Shown in pieces: positions 26,580 through 41,005 of a stretch of 64,000 bases of DNA; the first letter of the stretch is position 1, and every line of letters begins with the position of its first letter. Source of the DNA: Megachile rotundata (Eukaryota; Arthropoda; Insecta; Hymenoptera; Megachilidae); NCBI RefSeq assembly GCF_050947335.1, contig NW_027474089.1:1-64000 (forward strand), read 5' to 3'. The position numbers were made by a program, and so were the translations under genes. Below the pieces are notes generated by a model that saw only the letters and a program-made list of their open reading frames with translations, had not been told where the DNA came from and did not search any database.

Positions 26580-27090
26580 TAGATTGATAATAATAAGAGT
26601 AATAAGTGTAGTAATTGTCGTTCTATCGGTCATATAACCATAATATGGCTAATAATATGAGTTAGATTGATAATAATACGAGTATTGAGTATAGTAATTG
26701 TCGTCATATCGATCATATAAGCATAATATGGCCACTAATATGAGTTAGATTGATAATAATAAGAGTAATGAGTATAGTAATTGTCGTCCTATCGATCATA
26801 TAAGCATAATATGGCTAATAATATGAGTTAGATTGATAATAATAAGAGTAATGAGTATAGTAATTGTCGTCCTATCGATCATATAAGCATAATATGCCTA
26901 ATAATATGAGTTAGATTGATAATAATAAGAGTAATGAGTATAGTAATTGTCGTCCTATCGATCATATAAGCATAATATGGCTAATAATATGATTTAGATT
27001 GATAATAATAAGAGTAATGAGTATAGTAATTGTCGTCCTATCGATCATGTAAGCATAATATGGCTAATAGTATGAGTTAGATTGATAATA
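26580..27090 (+). repeat. 19-monomer offset repeat (1,577 bp), left copy
   Basis: Matches 28,157-28,667: ATGGCCACTAATATG near 26,730 and 28,307, preceded in both by AAGTGTAG, CGGTCATATAACC and TACGAGTATTGAG units. The 1,577-bp spacing equals that of the unrelated tandem at 12.1-15.2 kb. Confidence 0.75.
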
Positions 27091-27169
27091 ATAAGAGTAA
27101 TAAGTATAGTAATTGTCGTTCTATCGATCATATAAGCAGAATATGGCTAATAATATGAGTTAGATTGAT

Positions 27170-28170
27170 AATAATAAGAGTAATGAGTATAGTAATTGTC
27201 GTCCTATCGATCATATAAGCATAATATGGCTAATAATATGAGTTAGATTGATAATAATAAGAGTAATGAGTATAGTTATTGTCGTCCTATCGATCATATA
27301 AGCATAATATGGCTAATAATATGAGTTAGATTGATAATAATAAGAGTAATAAGTATAGTAATTGTCGTTCTATCGATCATATAAGCACAATATGGATAAT
27401 AATATGAGTTAGATTGATAATAATGGGAGTAATAAGTATAGTAATTGTCGTTCTATCGATCATATAAGCATAATATGGCTAATAATATGAGTTAGATTGA
27501 TAATAATAAGAGTAATAAGCATAGTAATTGTCGTTCTATCTGTCATATAACCATAATATGGCTAATAATATGAGTTAGATTGATAATAATGAGAGTAGTA
27601 AGTATAGTAATTGTCGTTATATCGATCATATAAGCATAATATGGCTAATAATATGAGTTAGACTGATAATAGTAAGAGTAATGAGTATAGTAATTGTCGT
27701 CCTATCGATCATATAAGCATAATATGGCTAATAATATGAGTTAGATTGATAATAATAAGAGTAATGAGTATAGTAATCGTCGTCCTATCGATCATATAAG
27801 CATAATATGGCTAATAATATGAGTTAGATTGATAATAATAAGAGTAATAAGTATAGTAATTGTCGTTCTATCGATCATATAAGCACAATAGGGCTAATAA
27901 TATGAGTTAGATTGATAATAATGAGAGTAATAAGTATAGTAATTGTCGTTCTATCGATCATATAAGCATAATATGGCTAATAATATGAGTTAGATTAATA
28001 ATAAGAAGAGTAATGAGTATAGTAATCGTCGTCCTATCGATCATATAAGCATAATATGGCTAATAATATGAGTTAGATTGATAATAATAAGAGTAATAAG
28101 TATAGTAATTGTCGTTCTATCGATCATATAAGCACAATAGGGCTAATAATATGAGTTAGATTGATAATAA
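27170..28170 (+). repeat. 67-monomer offset duplication (5,561 bp), left copy
   Basis: Matches 32,731-33,731: CTGTC at 27,540 and 33,101; AAGAAGAG at 28,003 and 33,564; TATAGTTATTG at 27,270 and 32,831. One substitution seen is TATCGATC here against TATAGATC near 32,768. Confidence 0.78.
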
Positions 28171-28667
28171 TAAGAGTAATAAGTGTAGTAATTGTCGTTC
28201 TATCGGTCATATAACCATAATATGGCTAATAATATGAGTTAGATTGATAATAATACGAGTATTGAGTATAGCAATTGTCGTCATATCGATCATATAAGCA
28301 TAATATGGCCACTAATATGAGTTAGATTGATAATAATAAGAGTAATGAGTATAGTAATTGTCGTCCTATCGATCATATAAGCATAATATGGCTAATAATA
28401 TGAGTTAGATTGATAATAATAAGAGTAATGAGTATAGTAATTGTCGTCCTATCGATCATATAAGCATAATATGCCTAATAATATGAGTTAGATTGATAAT
28501 AATAAGAGTAATGAGTATAGTAATTGTCGTCCTATCGATCATATAAGCATAATATGGCTAATAATATGATTTAGATTGATAATAATAAGAGTAATGAGTA
28601 TAGTAATTGTCGTCCTATCGATCATGTAAGCATAATATGGCTAATAGTATGAGTTAGATTGATAATA
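28157..28667 (+). repeat. 19-monomer offset repeat (1,577 bp), right copy
   Basis: Right copy of 26,580-27,090, with TAGCAATTG near 28,271 where the left copy has TAGTAATTG. Confidence 0.73.
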
Positions 28668-31600
28668 ATAAGAGTAATGAGTATGGTAATTGTCGTCCTA
28701 TCGATCATATAAGCATAATGTGGCTAATAATATGAGTTAGATTGATAATAATAAGAGTAATAAGTGTAGTAATTGTCGTTCTATCGGTCATATAACCATA
28801 ATATGGCTAATAATATGAGTTAGATTGATAATAATACGAGTATTGAGTATAGTAATTGTCGTCATATCGATCATATAAGCATAATATGGCTACTAATATG
28901 AGTTAGATTGATAATAATAAGAGTAATGAGTATAGTAATTGTCGTCCTATCGATCATATAAGCATAATATGCCTAATAATATGAGTTAGATTGATAATAA
29001 TAAGAGTAATAAGTATAGTAATTGTCGTTCTATCGATCATATAAGCACAATATGGATAATAATATGAGTTAGATTGATAATAATGGGAGTAATAAGTATA
29101 GTAATTGTCGTCCTATCGATCATATAAGCATAATATGGCTAATAATATGAGTTAGATTGATAATAATAAGAGTAATGAGTATAGTTATTGTCGTTCTATC
29201 GGTCATATAACCATAATATGGCTAATAATATGAGTTAGATTGATAATAATACGAGTATTGAGTATAGTAATTGTCGTCATATCGATCATATAAGCATAAT
29301 ATGGCTACTAATATGAGTTAGATTGATAATAATAAGAGTAATGAGTATAGTAATTGTCGTCCTATCGATCATATAAGCATAATATGGCTAATAATATGAG
29401 TTAGATTGATAATAATAAGAGTAATGAGTATAGTAATTGTCGTCCTATCGATCATATAAGCATAATATGCCTAATAATATGAGTTAGATTGATAATAATA
29501 AGAGTAATAAGTATAGTAATTGTCGTTCTATCGATCATATAAGCACAATATGGATAATAATATGAGTTAGATTGATAATAATGGGAGTAATAAGTATAGT
29601 AATTGTCGTTCTATCGATCATATAAGCATAATATGGCTAATAATATGAGTTAGATTGATAATAATAAGAGTAATAAGCATAGTAATTGTCGTTCTATCTG
29701 TCATATAACCATAATATGGCTAATAATATGAGTTAGATTGATAATAATGAGAGTAGTAAGTATAGTAATTGTCGTTATATCGATCATATAAGCATAATAT
29801 GGCTAATAATATGAGTTAGACTGATAATAATGAGAGTAATAAGTATAGTAATTGTCGTTCTATCGATCATATAAGCACAATAGGGCTAATAATATGAGTT
29901 AGATTGATAATAATGAGAGTAATAAGTATAGTAATTGTCGTTCTATCGATCATGTAAGCATAATATGGCTAATAATATGAGTTAGATTGATAATAATAAG
30001 AGTAATAAGTATAGTAATTGTCGTCCTATCGGTCATATAACCATAATATGGCTAGTAATATGAGTTGGATTGATAACAGTGACTGTAGTAAGTATAGTAA
30101 TTGTCGTTCTATCGGTCATATAAGCATAATATGGCTAATAATATGAGTTAGACTGATAATAGTAAGAGTAATGAGTATAGTAATTGTCGTCCTATCGATC
30201 ATATAAGCATAATATGGCTAATAATATGAGTTAGATTGATAATAATAAGAGTAATGAGTATAGTAATCGTCGTCCTATCGATCATATAAGCATAATATGG
30301 CTAATAATATGAGTTAGATTGATAATAATAAGAGTAATAAGTATAGTAACTGTCGTCCTATCGATCATATAAGCATAATATGGCTAATAATATGAGTTAG
30401 ATTGATAATAATAAGAGTAATGAGTATAGTAATTGTCGTCCTATCGATCATATAAGCATAATATGGCTAATAATATGAGTCAGATTGATAATAGTGAGTG
30501 TAATAAGTATAGTAATTGTCGTTCTATCGGTCATATAACCATAATATGGCTAATAATATGAGTTAGATTGATAACAGTGAGTGTAATAAGTATAGTAATT
30601 GTCGTTCTATCGATCATATAAGCATAATATGGCTAATAATATGAGTTAGATTGATAATAATAAGAGTAATGAGTATAGTAATTGTCGTCCTATCGATCAT
30701 ATAAGCATAATATGGCTAATAATATGAGTTAGATTGATAATAATAAGAGTAATAAGTATAGTAATTGTCGTTCTATCGGTCATATAACCATAATATGGCT
30801 AGTAATATGAGTTGGATTGATAACAGTGAGTGTAATAAGTATAGTAATTGTAGTTATATCGATCATATAAGCATAATATGCCTAATAATATGAGTTAGAT
30901 TGATAATAATAAGAGTAATGAGTATAGTAATTGTCGTCCTATCGATCATATAAGCATAATATGGCTAATAATATGAGTTAGATTGATAATAATAAGAGTA
31001 ATGAGTATAGTAATTGTCGTCCTATCGATCATATAAGCATAATATGGCTAATAATATGAGTTAGACTGATAATAATAAGAGTAATGAGTATAGTTATTGT
31101 CGTCCTATCGATCATATAAGCATAATATGGCTAATAATATGAGTTAGATTGATAATAATAAGAGTAATGAGTATAGTAATTGGCGTCCTATCGATCATAT
31201 AAGCATAATATGGCTAATAATATGAGTTAGATTGATAATAATAAGAGTAATGAGTATAGTAATTGTCGTCCTATCGATCATATAAGCATAATATGGCTAA
31301 TAATATGAGTTAGATTGATAATAATAAGAGTAATGAGTATAGTAATTGTCGTCCTATCGATCATATAAGCATAATATGGCTAATAATATGAGTTAGATTG
31401 ATAATAATAAGTGTAATAAGTATAGTAATTGTCGTTCTATCGGTCATATAACCATAATATGGCTAGTAATATGAGTTGGATTGATAACAGTGAGTGTAAT
31501 AAGTATAGTAATTGTCGGTCTATCGATCATATAAGCACAATATGGCTAATAATATGAGTTAGATTGATAATAATGAGAGTAATAAGTATAGTAATTGTCG

Positions 31601-32567
31601 TTCTATCGATCATATAAGCATAATATGCCTAATAATATGAGTTAGATTGATAATAATAAGAGTAATGAGTATAGTAATTGTCGTCCTATCGATCATACAA
31701 GCATAATATGGCTAATAATATGAGTTAGATTGATAATAATGAGAGTAATAAGTATAGTAATTGTCGTTATATCGATCATATAAGCATAATATGCCTAATA
31801 ATATGAGTTAGATTGATAATAATAAGAGTAATGAGTATAGTAATTGTCGTCCTTTCGATCATACAAGCATAATATGGCTAATAATATGAGTTAGATTGAT
31901 AATAATAAAAGAAATGAGTGTAGTAATTGTCGTCCTATTGATCATATAAGAATAATATGGCTAATAATATGAGTTAGATTGATAATAATAAGAGTAATGA
32001 GTATAGTAATTGTCGTCCTATCGATCATATAAGCATAATATGGCTAATAATATGAGTTAGATTGATAATAATGAGAGTAACAAGTATAGTAATTGTCGTT
32101 ATATCGATCATATAAGCATAATATGCCTAATAATATGAGTTAGATTGATAATAATCAGAGTAATGAGTATAGTAATTGTCGTCCTATCGATCATACAAGC
32201 ATAATATGGCTAATAATATGAGTTAGATTGATAATAATAAGAGTAATGAGTGTAGTAATTGTCGTCCTATTGATCATATAAGCATAATATGGCTAATAAT
32301 ATGAGTTAGATTGATAATAATAAGAGTAATGAGTATAGTAATTGTCGTCCGATCAATCATATAAGCATAATATGGCTAATAATATGAGTTAGATTGATAA
32401 TAATAAGAGTAATAAGTATAGTAATTCTCGTTCTATCGGTCACATAACCATAATATGCCTAATCATATGAGTTAGATTGATAATAGTGAGTGTAATAAGT
32501 ATAGTAATTGTCGTTCTATCGGTCATATAAGCATAATATGGCTAATAATATGAGTTAGATTGATAAT
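28648..32567 (+). repeat. Large 3.9-kb segmental duplication (offset 6,474 bp), left copy
   Basis: Colinear with 35,122-39,041 at exactly 78 monomers. Anchors: AATGTGG 28,717/35,191; GACTGTAG 30,081/36,555; GTAGTTAT 30,850/37,324; AAAAGAAATG 31,907/38,381; CACATAACC 32,441/38,915. I saw one difference, AATAAGTATAG near 30,337 against AATAAGAATAG near 36,811. It is rich in rare variants (ATACAAGC, AATTCTCG, CTAATCATATG), so the match is secure. Confidence 0.9.
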
Positions 32568-32730
32568 AATAAGAGTAATGAGTATAGTAATTGTCGTCCT
32601 ATCGATCATATAAGCATAATATGGCTAATAATATGATTTAGATTGATAATAATAAGAGTAATGAGTATAGTAATTGTCGTCCTATCGATCATGTAAGCAT
32701 AATATGGCTAATAGTATGAGTTAGATTGAT

Positions 32731-33731
32731 AATAATAAGAGTAATGAGTATAGTAATTGTCGTCCTATAGATCATATAAGCATAATATGGCTAATAATAT
32801 GAGTTAGATTGATAATAATAAGAGTAATGAGTATAGTTATTGTCGTCCTATCGATCATATAAGCATAATATGGCTAATAATATGAGTTAGATTGATAATA
32901 ATAAGAGTAATAAGTATAGTAATTGTCGTTCTATCGATCATATAAGCACAATATGGATAATAATATGAGTTAGATTGATAATAATGGGAGTAATAAGTAT
33001 AGTAATTGTCGTTCTATCGATCATATAAGCATAATATGGCTAATAATGTGAGTTAGATTGATAATAATAAGAGTAATAAGCATAGTAATTGTCGTTCTAT
33101 CTGTCATATAACCATAATATGGCTAATAATATGAGTTAGATTGATAATAATGAGAGTAGTAAGTATAGTAATTGTCGTTATATCGATCATATAAGCATAA
33201 TATGGCTAATAATATGAGTTAGACTGATAATAGTAAGAGTAATGAGTATAGTAATTGTCGTCCTATCGATCATATAAGCATAATATGGCTAATAATATGA
33301 GTTAGATTGATAATAATAAGAGTAATGAGTATAGTAATCGTCGTCCTATCGATCATATAAGCATAATATGGCTAATAATATGAGTTAGATTGATAATAAT
33401 AAGAGTAATAAGTATAGTAATTGTCGTTCTATCGATCATATAAGCACAATAGGGCTAATAATATGAGTTAGATTGATAATAATGAGAGTAATAAGTATAG
33501 TAATTGTCGTTCTATCGATCATATAAGCATAATATGGCTAATAATATGAGTTAGATTAATAATAAGAAGAGTAATGAGTATAGTAATCGTCGTCCTATCG
33601 ATCATATAAGCATAATATGGCTAATAATATGAGTTAGATTGATAATAATAAGAGTAATAAGTATAGTAATTGTCGTTCTATCGATCATATAAGCACAATA
33701 GGGCTAATAATATGAGTTAGATTGATAATAA
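32731..33731 (+). repeat. 67-monomer offset duplication (5,561 bp), right copy
   Basis: Right copy of 27,170-28,170. Its right half overlaps the 747-bp tandem duplication at 33.04-34.53 kb, so the tandem arose after, or on top of, this duplication. Confidence 0.78.
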
Positions 33732-33786
33732 TGAGAGTAATAAGTATAGTAATTGTCGTTCTATCGATCATATAAGCATAATATGC
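33040..33786 (+). repeat. 9-monomer tandem duplication (747 bp), copy 1
   Basis: AAGCATAG at 33,078 and 33,825, and AAGAAGAG at 33,564 and 34,311, are 747 bp apart. Unit order is AAGCATAG with CTGTC, GAGAGTAGTAAG, ACTGATAATAG, AATCGTCG, ACAATAGGG-linked units, and ATTAATAATAAGAAG. The only difference seen is AATGTGAG near 33,048. Confidence 0.85.
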
Positions 33787-34533
33787 CTAATAATATGAGT
33801 TAGATTGATAATAATAAGAGTAATAAGCATAGTAATTGTCGTTCTATCTGTCATATAACCATAATATGGCTAATAATATGAGTTAGATTGATAATAATGA
33901 GAGTAGTAAGTATAGTAATTGTCGTTATATCGATCATATAAGCATAATATGGCTAATAATATGAGTTAGACTGATAATAGTAAGAGTAATGAGTATAGTA
34001 ATTGTCGTCCTATCGATCATATAAGCATAATATGGCTAATAATATGAGTTAGATTGATAATAATAAGAGTAATGAGTATAGTAATCGTCGTCCTATCGAT
34101 CATATAAGCATAATATGGCTAATAATATGAGTTAGATTGATAATAATAAGAGTAATAAGTATAGTAATTGTCGTTCTATCGATCATATAAGCACAATAGG
34201 GCTAATAATATGAGTTAGATTGATAATAATGAGAGTAATAAGTATAGTAATTGTCGTTCTATCGATCATATAAGCATAATATGGCTAATAATATGAGTTA
34301 GATTAATAATAAGAAGAGTAATGAGTATAGTAATCGTCGTCCTATCGATCATATAAGCATAATATGGCTAATAATATGAGTTAGATTGATAATAATAAGA
34401 GTAATAAGTATAGTAATTGTCGTTCTATCGATCATATAAGCACAATAGGGCTAATAATATGAGTTAGATTGATAATAATGAGAGTAATAAGTATAGTAAT
34501 TGTCGTTCTATCGATCATATAAGCATAATATGG
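33787..34533 (+). repeat. 9-monomer tandem duplication (747 bp), copy 2
   Basis: Copy 2; it starts within the ATATGCCTAAT unit near 33,781 and repeats the nine-unit order of copy 1. Confidence 0.85.
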
Positions 34534-34584
34534 CTAATAATATGAGTTAGATTGATAATAATAAGAGTAATAAGTATAGTAATT

Positions 34585-35030
34585 GTCGTCCTATCGGTCA
34601 TATAACCATAATATGGCTAGTAATATGAGTTGGATTGATAACAGTGAGTGTAGTAAGTATAGTAATTGTCGTTCTATCGGTCATATAAGCATAATATGGC
34701 TAATAATATGAGTTAGTTTAATAACTGTGAGTGTAATAAGTATAGTAATTGTCCTTATATCGATCATATAAGCATAATATGGCTAATAATATGATTTAGA
34801 TTGATAATAACAAGAGTAATGAGTATAGTAATTGTCGTCCTATCGATCATATAAGCATAATATGGCTAATAATATGAGTTAGATTGATAAAAATAAGAGT
34901 AATGAGTATAGTAATTGTCGTCCTATCGATCATGTAAGCATAATATGTCTAATAGTATGAGTTAGATTGATAATAATAAGAGTAATGAGTATAGTAATTG
35001 TCGTCCTATCGATCATATAAGCATAATATG
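34585..35030 (+). repeat. Segment repeated from 22,385-22,830
   Basis: Carries the same private changes as the 22.4 kb copy (AATAACAAGAG near 34,804, ATATGTCTAATAG near 34,944). It then continues as the ATATTAATAAG and ACACTATGG-start units, as at 141-700, whereas the 22.4 kb copy switches to the ATTAGC context. Confidence 0.75.
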
Positions 35031-35121
35031 GCTAATAATATGAGTTAGATTGATATTAATAAGAGTAATAAGTATAGTAATTGTCGTTCTATCGATCATA
35101 TAAGCACACTATGGCTAATAA

Positions 35122-38100
35122 TATGAGTTAGATTGATAATAATAAGAGTAATGAGTATGGTAATTGTCGTCCTATCGATCATATAAGCATAATGTGGCTA
35201 ATAATATGAGTTAGATTGATAATAATAAGAGTAATAAGTGTAGTAATTGTCGTTCTATCGGTCATATAACCATAATATGGCTAATAATATGAGTTAGATT
35301 GATAATAATACGAGTATTGAGTATAGTAATTGTCGTCATATCGATCATATAAGCATAATATGGCTACTAATATGAGTTAGATTGATAATAATAAGAGTAA
35401 TGAGTATAGTAATTGTCGTCCTATCGATCATATAAGCATAATATGCCTAATAATATGAGTTAGATTGATAATAATAAGAGTAATAAGTATAGTAATTGTC
35501 GTTCTATCGATCATATAAGCACAATATGGATAATAATATGAGTTAGATTGATAATAATGGGAGTAATAAGTATAGTAATTGTCGTCCTATCGATCATATA
35601 AGCATAATATGGCTAATAATATGAGTTAGATTGATAATAATAAGAGTAATGAGTATAGTTATTGTCGTTCTATCGGTCATATAACCATAATATGGCTAAT
35701 AATATGAGTTAGATTGATAATAATACGAGTATTGAGTATAGTAATTGTCGTCATATCGATCATATAAGCATAATATGGCTACTAATATGAGTTAGATTGA
35801 TAATAATAAGAGTAATGAGTATAGTAATTGTCGTCCTATCGATCATATAAGCATAATATGGCTAATAATATGAGTTAGATTGATAATAATAAGAGTAATG
35901 AGTATAGTAATTGTCGTCCTATCGATCATATAAGCATAATATGCCTAATAATATGAGTTAGATTGATAATAATAAGAGTAATAAGTATAGTAATTGTCGT
36001 TCTATCGATCATATAAGCACAATATGGATAATAATATGAGTTAGATTGATAATAATGGGAGTAATAAGTATAGTAATTGTCGTTCTATCGATCATATAAG
36101 CATAATATGGCTAATAATATGAGTTAGATTGATAATAATAAGAGTAATAAGCATAGTAATTGTCGTTCTATCTGTCATATAACCATAATATGGCTAATAA
36201 TATGAGTTAGATTGATAATAATGAGAGTAGTAAGTATAGTAATTGTCGTTATATCGATCATATAAGCATAATATGGCTAATAATATGAGTTAGACTGATA
36301 ATAATGAGAGTAATAAGTATAGTAATTGTCGTTCTATCGATCATATAAGCACAATAGGGCTAATAATATGAGTTAGATTGATAATAATGAGAGTAATAAG
36401 TATAGTAATTGTCGTTCTATCGATCATGTAAGCATAATATGGCTAATAATATGAGTTAGATTGATAATAATAAGAGTAATAAGTATAGTAATTGTCGTCC
36501 TATCGGTCATATAACCATAATATGGCTAGTAATATGAGTTGGATTGATAACAGTGACTGTAGTAAGTATAGTAATTGTCGTTCTATCGGTCATATAAGCA
36601 TAATATGGCTAATAATATGAGTTAGACTGATAATAGTAAGAGTAATGAGTATAGTAATTGTCGTCCTATCGATCATATAAGCATAATATGGCTAATAATA
36701 TGAGTTAGATTGATAATAATAAGAGTAATGAGTATAGTAATCGTCGTCCTATCGATCATATAAGCATAATATGGCTAATAATATGAGTTAGATTGATAAT
36801 AATAAGAGTAATAAGAATAGTAACTGTCGTCCTATCGATCATATAAGCATAATATGGCTAATAATATGAGTTAGATTGATAATAATAAGAGTAATGAGTA
36901 TAGTAATTGTCGTCCTATCGATCATATAAGCATAATATGGCTAATAATATGAGTCAGATTGATAATAGTGAGTGTAATAAGTATAGTAATTGTCGTTCTA
37001 TCGGTCATATAACCATAATATGGCTAATAATATGAGTTAGATTGATAACAGTGAGTGTAATAAGTATAGTAATTGTCGTTCTATCGATCATATAAGCATA
37101 ATATGGCTAATAATATGAGTTAGATTGATAATAATAAGAGTAATGAGTATAGTAATTGTCGTCCTATCGATCATATAAGCATAATATGGCTAATAATATG
37201 AGTTAGATTGATAATAATAAGAGTAATAAGTATAGTAATTGTCGTTCTATCGGTCATATAACCATAATATGGCTAGTAATATGAGTTGGATTGATAACAG
37301 TGAGTGTAATAAGTATAGTAATTGTAGTTATATCGATCATATAAGCATAATATGCCTAATAATATGAGTTAGATTGATAATAATAAGAGTAATGAGTATA
37401 GTAATTGTCGTCCTATCGATCATATAAGCATAATATGGCTAATAATATGAGTTAGATTGATAATAATAAGAGTAATGAGTATAGTAATTGTCGTCCTATC
37501 GATCATATAAGCATAATATGGCTAATAATATGAGTTAGACTGATAATAATAAGAGTAATGAGTATAGTTATTGTCGTCCTATCGATCATATAAGCATAAT
37601 ATGGCTAATAATATGAGTTAGATTGATAATAATAAGAGTAATGAGTATAGTAATTGGCGTCCTATCGATCATATAAGCATAATATGGCTAATAATATGAG
37701 TTAGATTGATAATAATAAGAGTAATGAGTATAGTAATTGTCGTCCTATCGATCATATAAGCATAATATGGCTAATAATATGAGTTAGATTGATAATAATA
37801 AGAGTAATGAGTATAGTAATTGTCGTCCTATCGATCATATAAGCATAATATGGCTAATAATATGAGTTAGATTGATAATAATAAGTGTAATAAGTATAGT
37901 AATTGTCGTTCTATCGGTCATATAACCATAATATGGCTAGTAATATGAGTTGGATTGATAACAGTGAGTGTAATAAGTATAGTAATTGTCGGTCTATCGA
38001 TCATATAAGCACAATATGGCTAATAATATGAGTTAGATTGATAATAATGAGAGTAATAAGTATAGTAATTGTCGTTCTATCGATCATATAAGCATAATAT

Positions 38101-39041
38101 GCCTAATAATATGAGTTAGATTGATAATAATAAGAGTAATGAGTATAGTAATTGTCGTCCTATCGATCATACAAGCATAATATGGCTAATAATATGAGTT
38201 AGATTGATAATAATGAGAGTAATAAGTATAGTAATTGTCGTTATATCGATCATATAAGCATAATATGCCTAATAATATGAGTTAGATTGATAATAATAAG
38301 AGTAATGAGTATAGTAATTGTCGTCCTTTCGATCATACAAGCATAATATGGCTAATAATATGAGTTAGATTGATAATAATAAAAGAAATGAGTGTAGTAA
38401 TTGTCGTCCTATTGATCATATAAGAATAATATGGCTAATAATATGAGTTAGATTGATAATAATAAGAGTAATGAGTATAGTAATTGTCGTCCTATCGATC
38501 ATATAAGCATAATATGGCTAATAATATGAGTTAGATTGATAATAATGAGAGTAACAAGTATAGTAATTGTCGTTATATCGATCATATAAGCATAATATGC
38601 CTAATAATATGAGTTAGATTGATAATAATCAGAGTAATGAGTATAGTAATTGTCGTCCTATCGATCATACAAGCATAATATGGCTAATAATATGAGTTAG
38701 ATTGATAATAATAAGAGTAATGAGTGTAGTAATTGTCGTCCTATTGATCATATAAGCATAATATGGCTAATAATATGAGTTAGATTGATAATAATAAGAG
38801 TAATGAGTATAGTAATTGTCGTCCGATCAATCATATAAGCATAATATGGCTAATAATATGAGTTAGATTGATAATAATAAGAGTAATAAGTATAGTAATT
38901 CTCGTTCTATCGGTCACATAACCATAATATGCCTAATCATATGAGTTAGATTGATAATAGTGAGTGTAATAAGTATAGTAATTGTCGTTCTATCGGTCAT
39001 ATAAGCATAATATGGCTAATAATATGAGTTAGATTGATAAT
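35122..39041 (+). repeat. Large 3.9-kb segmental duplication (offset 6,474 bp), right copy
   Basis: Right copy of 28,648-32,567. The 2.55 kb between the copies (32,568-35,121) is a mosaic of pieces related to 27.2-28.2 kb and 22.4-22.8 kb plus the 747-bp tandem, so the pair is not a simple tandem repeat. Confidence 0.9.
37520..38100 (+). repeat. Segment repeated at 41.01-41.58 kb (3,486 bp)
   Basis: The rare AATTGGCGTCC at 37,656 recurs at 41,142, exactly 42 monomers away, followed in both by the AAGTGTAATAAG, CGGTCATATAACC and GGCTAGTAATATG units. GTCGGTC near 37,990 is GTCGTTC in the right copy. The same rare unit is also at about 31,182 through the 6,474-bp duplication. Confidence 0.75.
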
Positions 39042-39770
39042 AATACGAGTATTGAGTATAGTAATTGTCGTCATATCGATCATATAAGCATAATATGGCT
39101 AATAATATGAGTTAGATTGATAATAATAAGAGTAATGAGTATAGCAATTGTCGTCCTATCGATCATATAAGCATAATATGGCTAATAATATGAGTTAGAT
39201 TGATAATAATAAGAGTAATGATTATAGTAATTGTCGTCCTATCGATCATATAAGCATAATATGGCTAATAATAAGAGTCAGATTGATGATAATAAGAGTA
39301 ATAAGTATAGTAATTGTCGTTCTATCGACCATATAAGCACAATATGGCTAATAATATGAGTTAGATTGATAATAATAAGAGTAATGAGTATAGTAATTGT
39401 CGTCCTATCGATCATATAAGCATAATATGGCTAATAATATGAGTTAGATTGATAATAATAAGAGTAATGAGTATAGTAATTGTCGTCCGATCAATCATAT
39501 AAGCATAATATGGCTAATAATATGAGTTAGATTGATAATAATACGAGTATTGAGTATAGTAATTGTCGTCATATCGATCATATAAGCATAATATGGCTAA
39601 TAATATGAGTTAGATTGATAATAATAAGAGTAATGAGTATAGCAATTGTCGTCCTATCGATCATATAAGCATAATATGGCTAATAATATGAGTTAGATTG
39701 ATAATAATAAGAGTAATGATTATAGTAATTGTCGTCCTATCGATCATATAAGCATAATATGGCTAATAAT
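39020..39770 (+). repeat. 6-monomer (498 bp) periodic block
   Basis: The order TACGAGTATTGAG/GTCATATCG, TAGCAATTG, GATTATAG occurs at about 39.02-39.27 kb and again 498 bp on at 39.52-39.77 kb (ATTATAG at 39,221 and 39,719). The first copy continues into AAGAGTCAG and CGACCAT units that recur 2,573 bp (31 monomers) away at 41.59-41.93 kb. Confidence 0.75.
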
Positions 39771-40575
39771 ATGAGTTAGATTCATAAGAATAAGAGTAAT
39801 AAGTATAGTAATTGTCGTTCTATCGATCATATCTGCATAATATGGTTAATAATATGAGTTAGATTGATAACAGTGAGTGTAATAAGCATAGTAATTGTCG
39901 TTCTATTGGTCATATAACCATAATATGGCTAATAATATGAGTTAGATTGATAATAATACGAGTATTGAGTGTAGTAATTGTCGTCCTATCGATCATATAA
40001 GCATAATATGGCTAATAATATGAGTTAGATTGATAATAATAAGAGTAATGAGTATAGTAATTGTCGTCCTATCGATCATGTAAGCATAATATGGCTAATA
40101 GTATGAGTTAGATTGATAATAATAAGAGTAATGAGTATAGTAATTGTCGTCCTATCGATCATATAAGCATAATATGGCTAATAATATGAGTTAGATTGAT
40201 ATTAATAAGAGTAATGAGTATAGTAATTGTCATCCTATCGATCATATAAGCATAATATGGCTAATAATATGAGTTAGATTCATAAGAATAAGAGTAATAA
40301 GTATAGTAATTGTCGTTCTATCGATCATATCTGCATAATATGGTTAATAATATGAGTTAGATTGATAACAGTGAGTGTAATAAGCATAGTAATTGTCGTT
40401 CTATTGGTCATATAACCATAATATGGCTAATAATATGAGTTAGATTGATAATAATACGAGTATTGAGTGTAGTAATTGTCGTCCTATCGATCATATAAGC
40501 ATAATATGGCTAATAATATGAGTTAGATTGATAATAATAAGAGTAATGAGTATAGTAATTGTCGTCCTATCGATC
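39750..40575 (+). repeat. Second 6-monomer (498 bp) offset repeat
   Basis: CATAAGAATAAG at 39,783 and 40,281, CTATTGGTC at 39,903 and 40,401, and GAGTGTAG near 39,966 and 40,464 are each 498 bp apart. The matching parts are about 39.75-40.08 and 40.25-40.58 kb. ATATCTGC followed by ATGGTTAATA, typical of domain II, appears here about 2 kb before the domain switch. Confidence 0.78.
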
Positions 40576-41005
40576 ATATAAGCATAATATGGCTAATAAT
40601 ATGAGTCAGATTGATAATAGTGAGTGTAATAAGTATAGTAATTGTCGTTCTATCGGTCATATAACCATAATATGACTAATAATATGAGTTAGTTTGATAA
40701 CAGTGAGTGTAATAAGTATAGTAATTGTCGTTCTATCGATCATATAAGCATAATATGGCTAATAATATGAGTTAGATTGATAATAATAAGAGTAATGAGT
40801 ATAGTAATTGTCGTCCTATCGATCATATAAGCATAATATGGCTAATAATATGAGTTAGATTGATAATAATAAGAGTAATAAGCATAGTAATTGTCGTTCT
40901 ATCGGTCATATAACCATAATATGGCTAATAATATGAGTTAGATTGATAATAATGAGAGTAATAAGTATAGTAATTGTCGTTATATCGATCATATAAGCAT
41001 AATAT

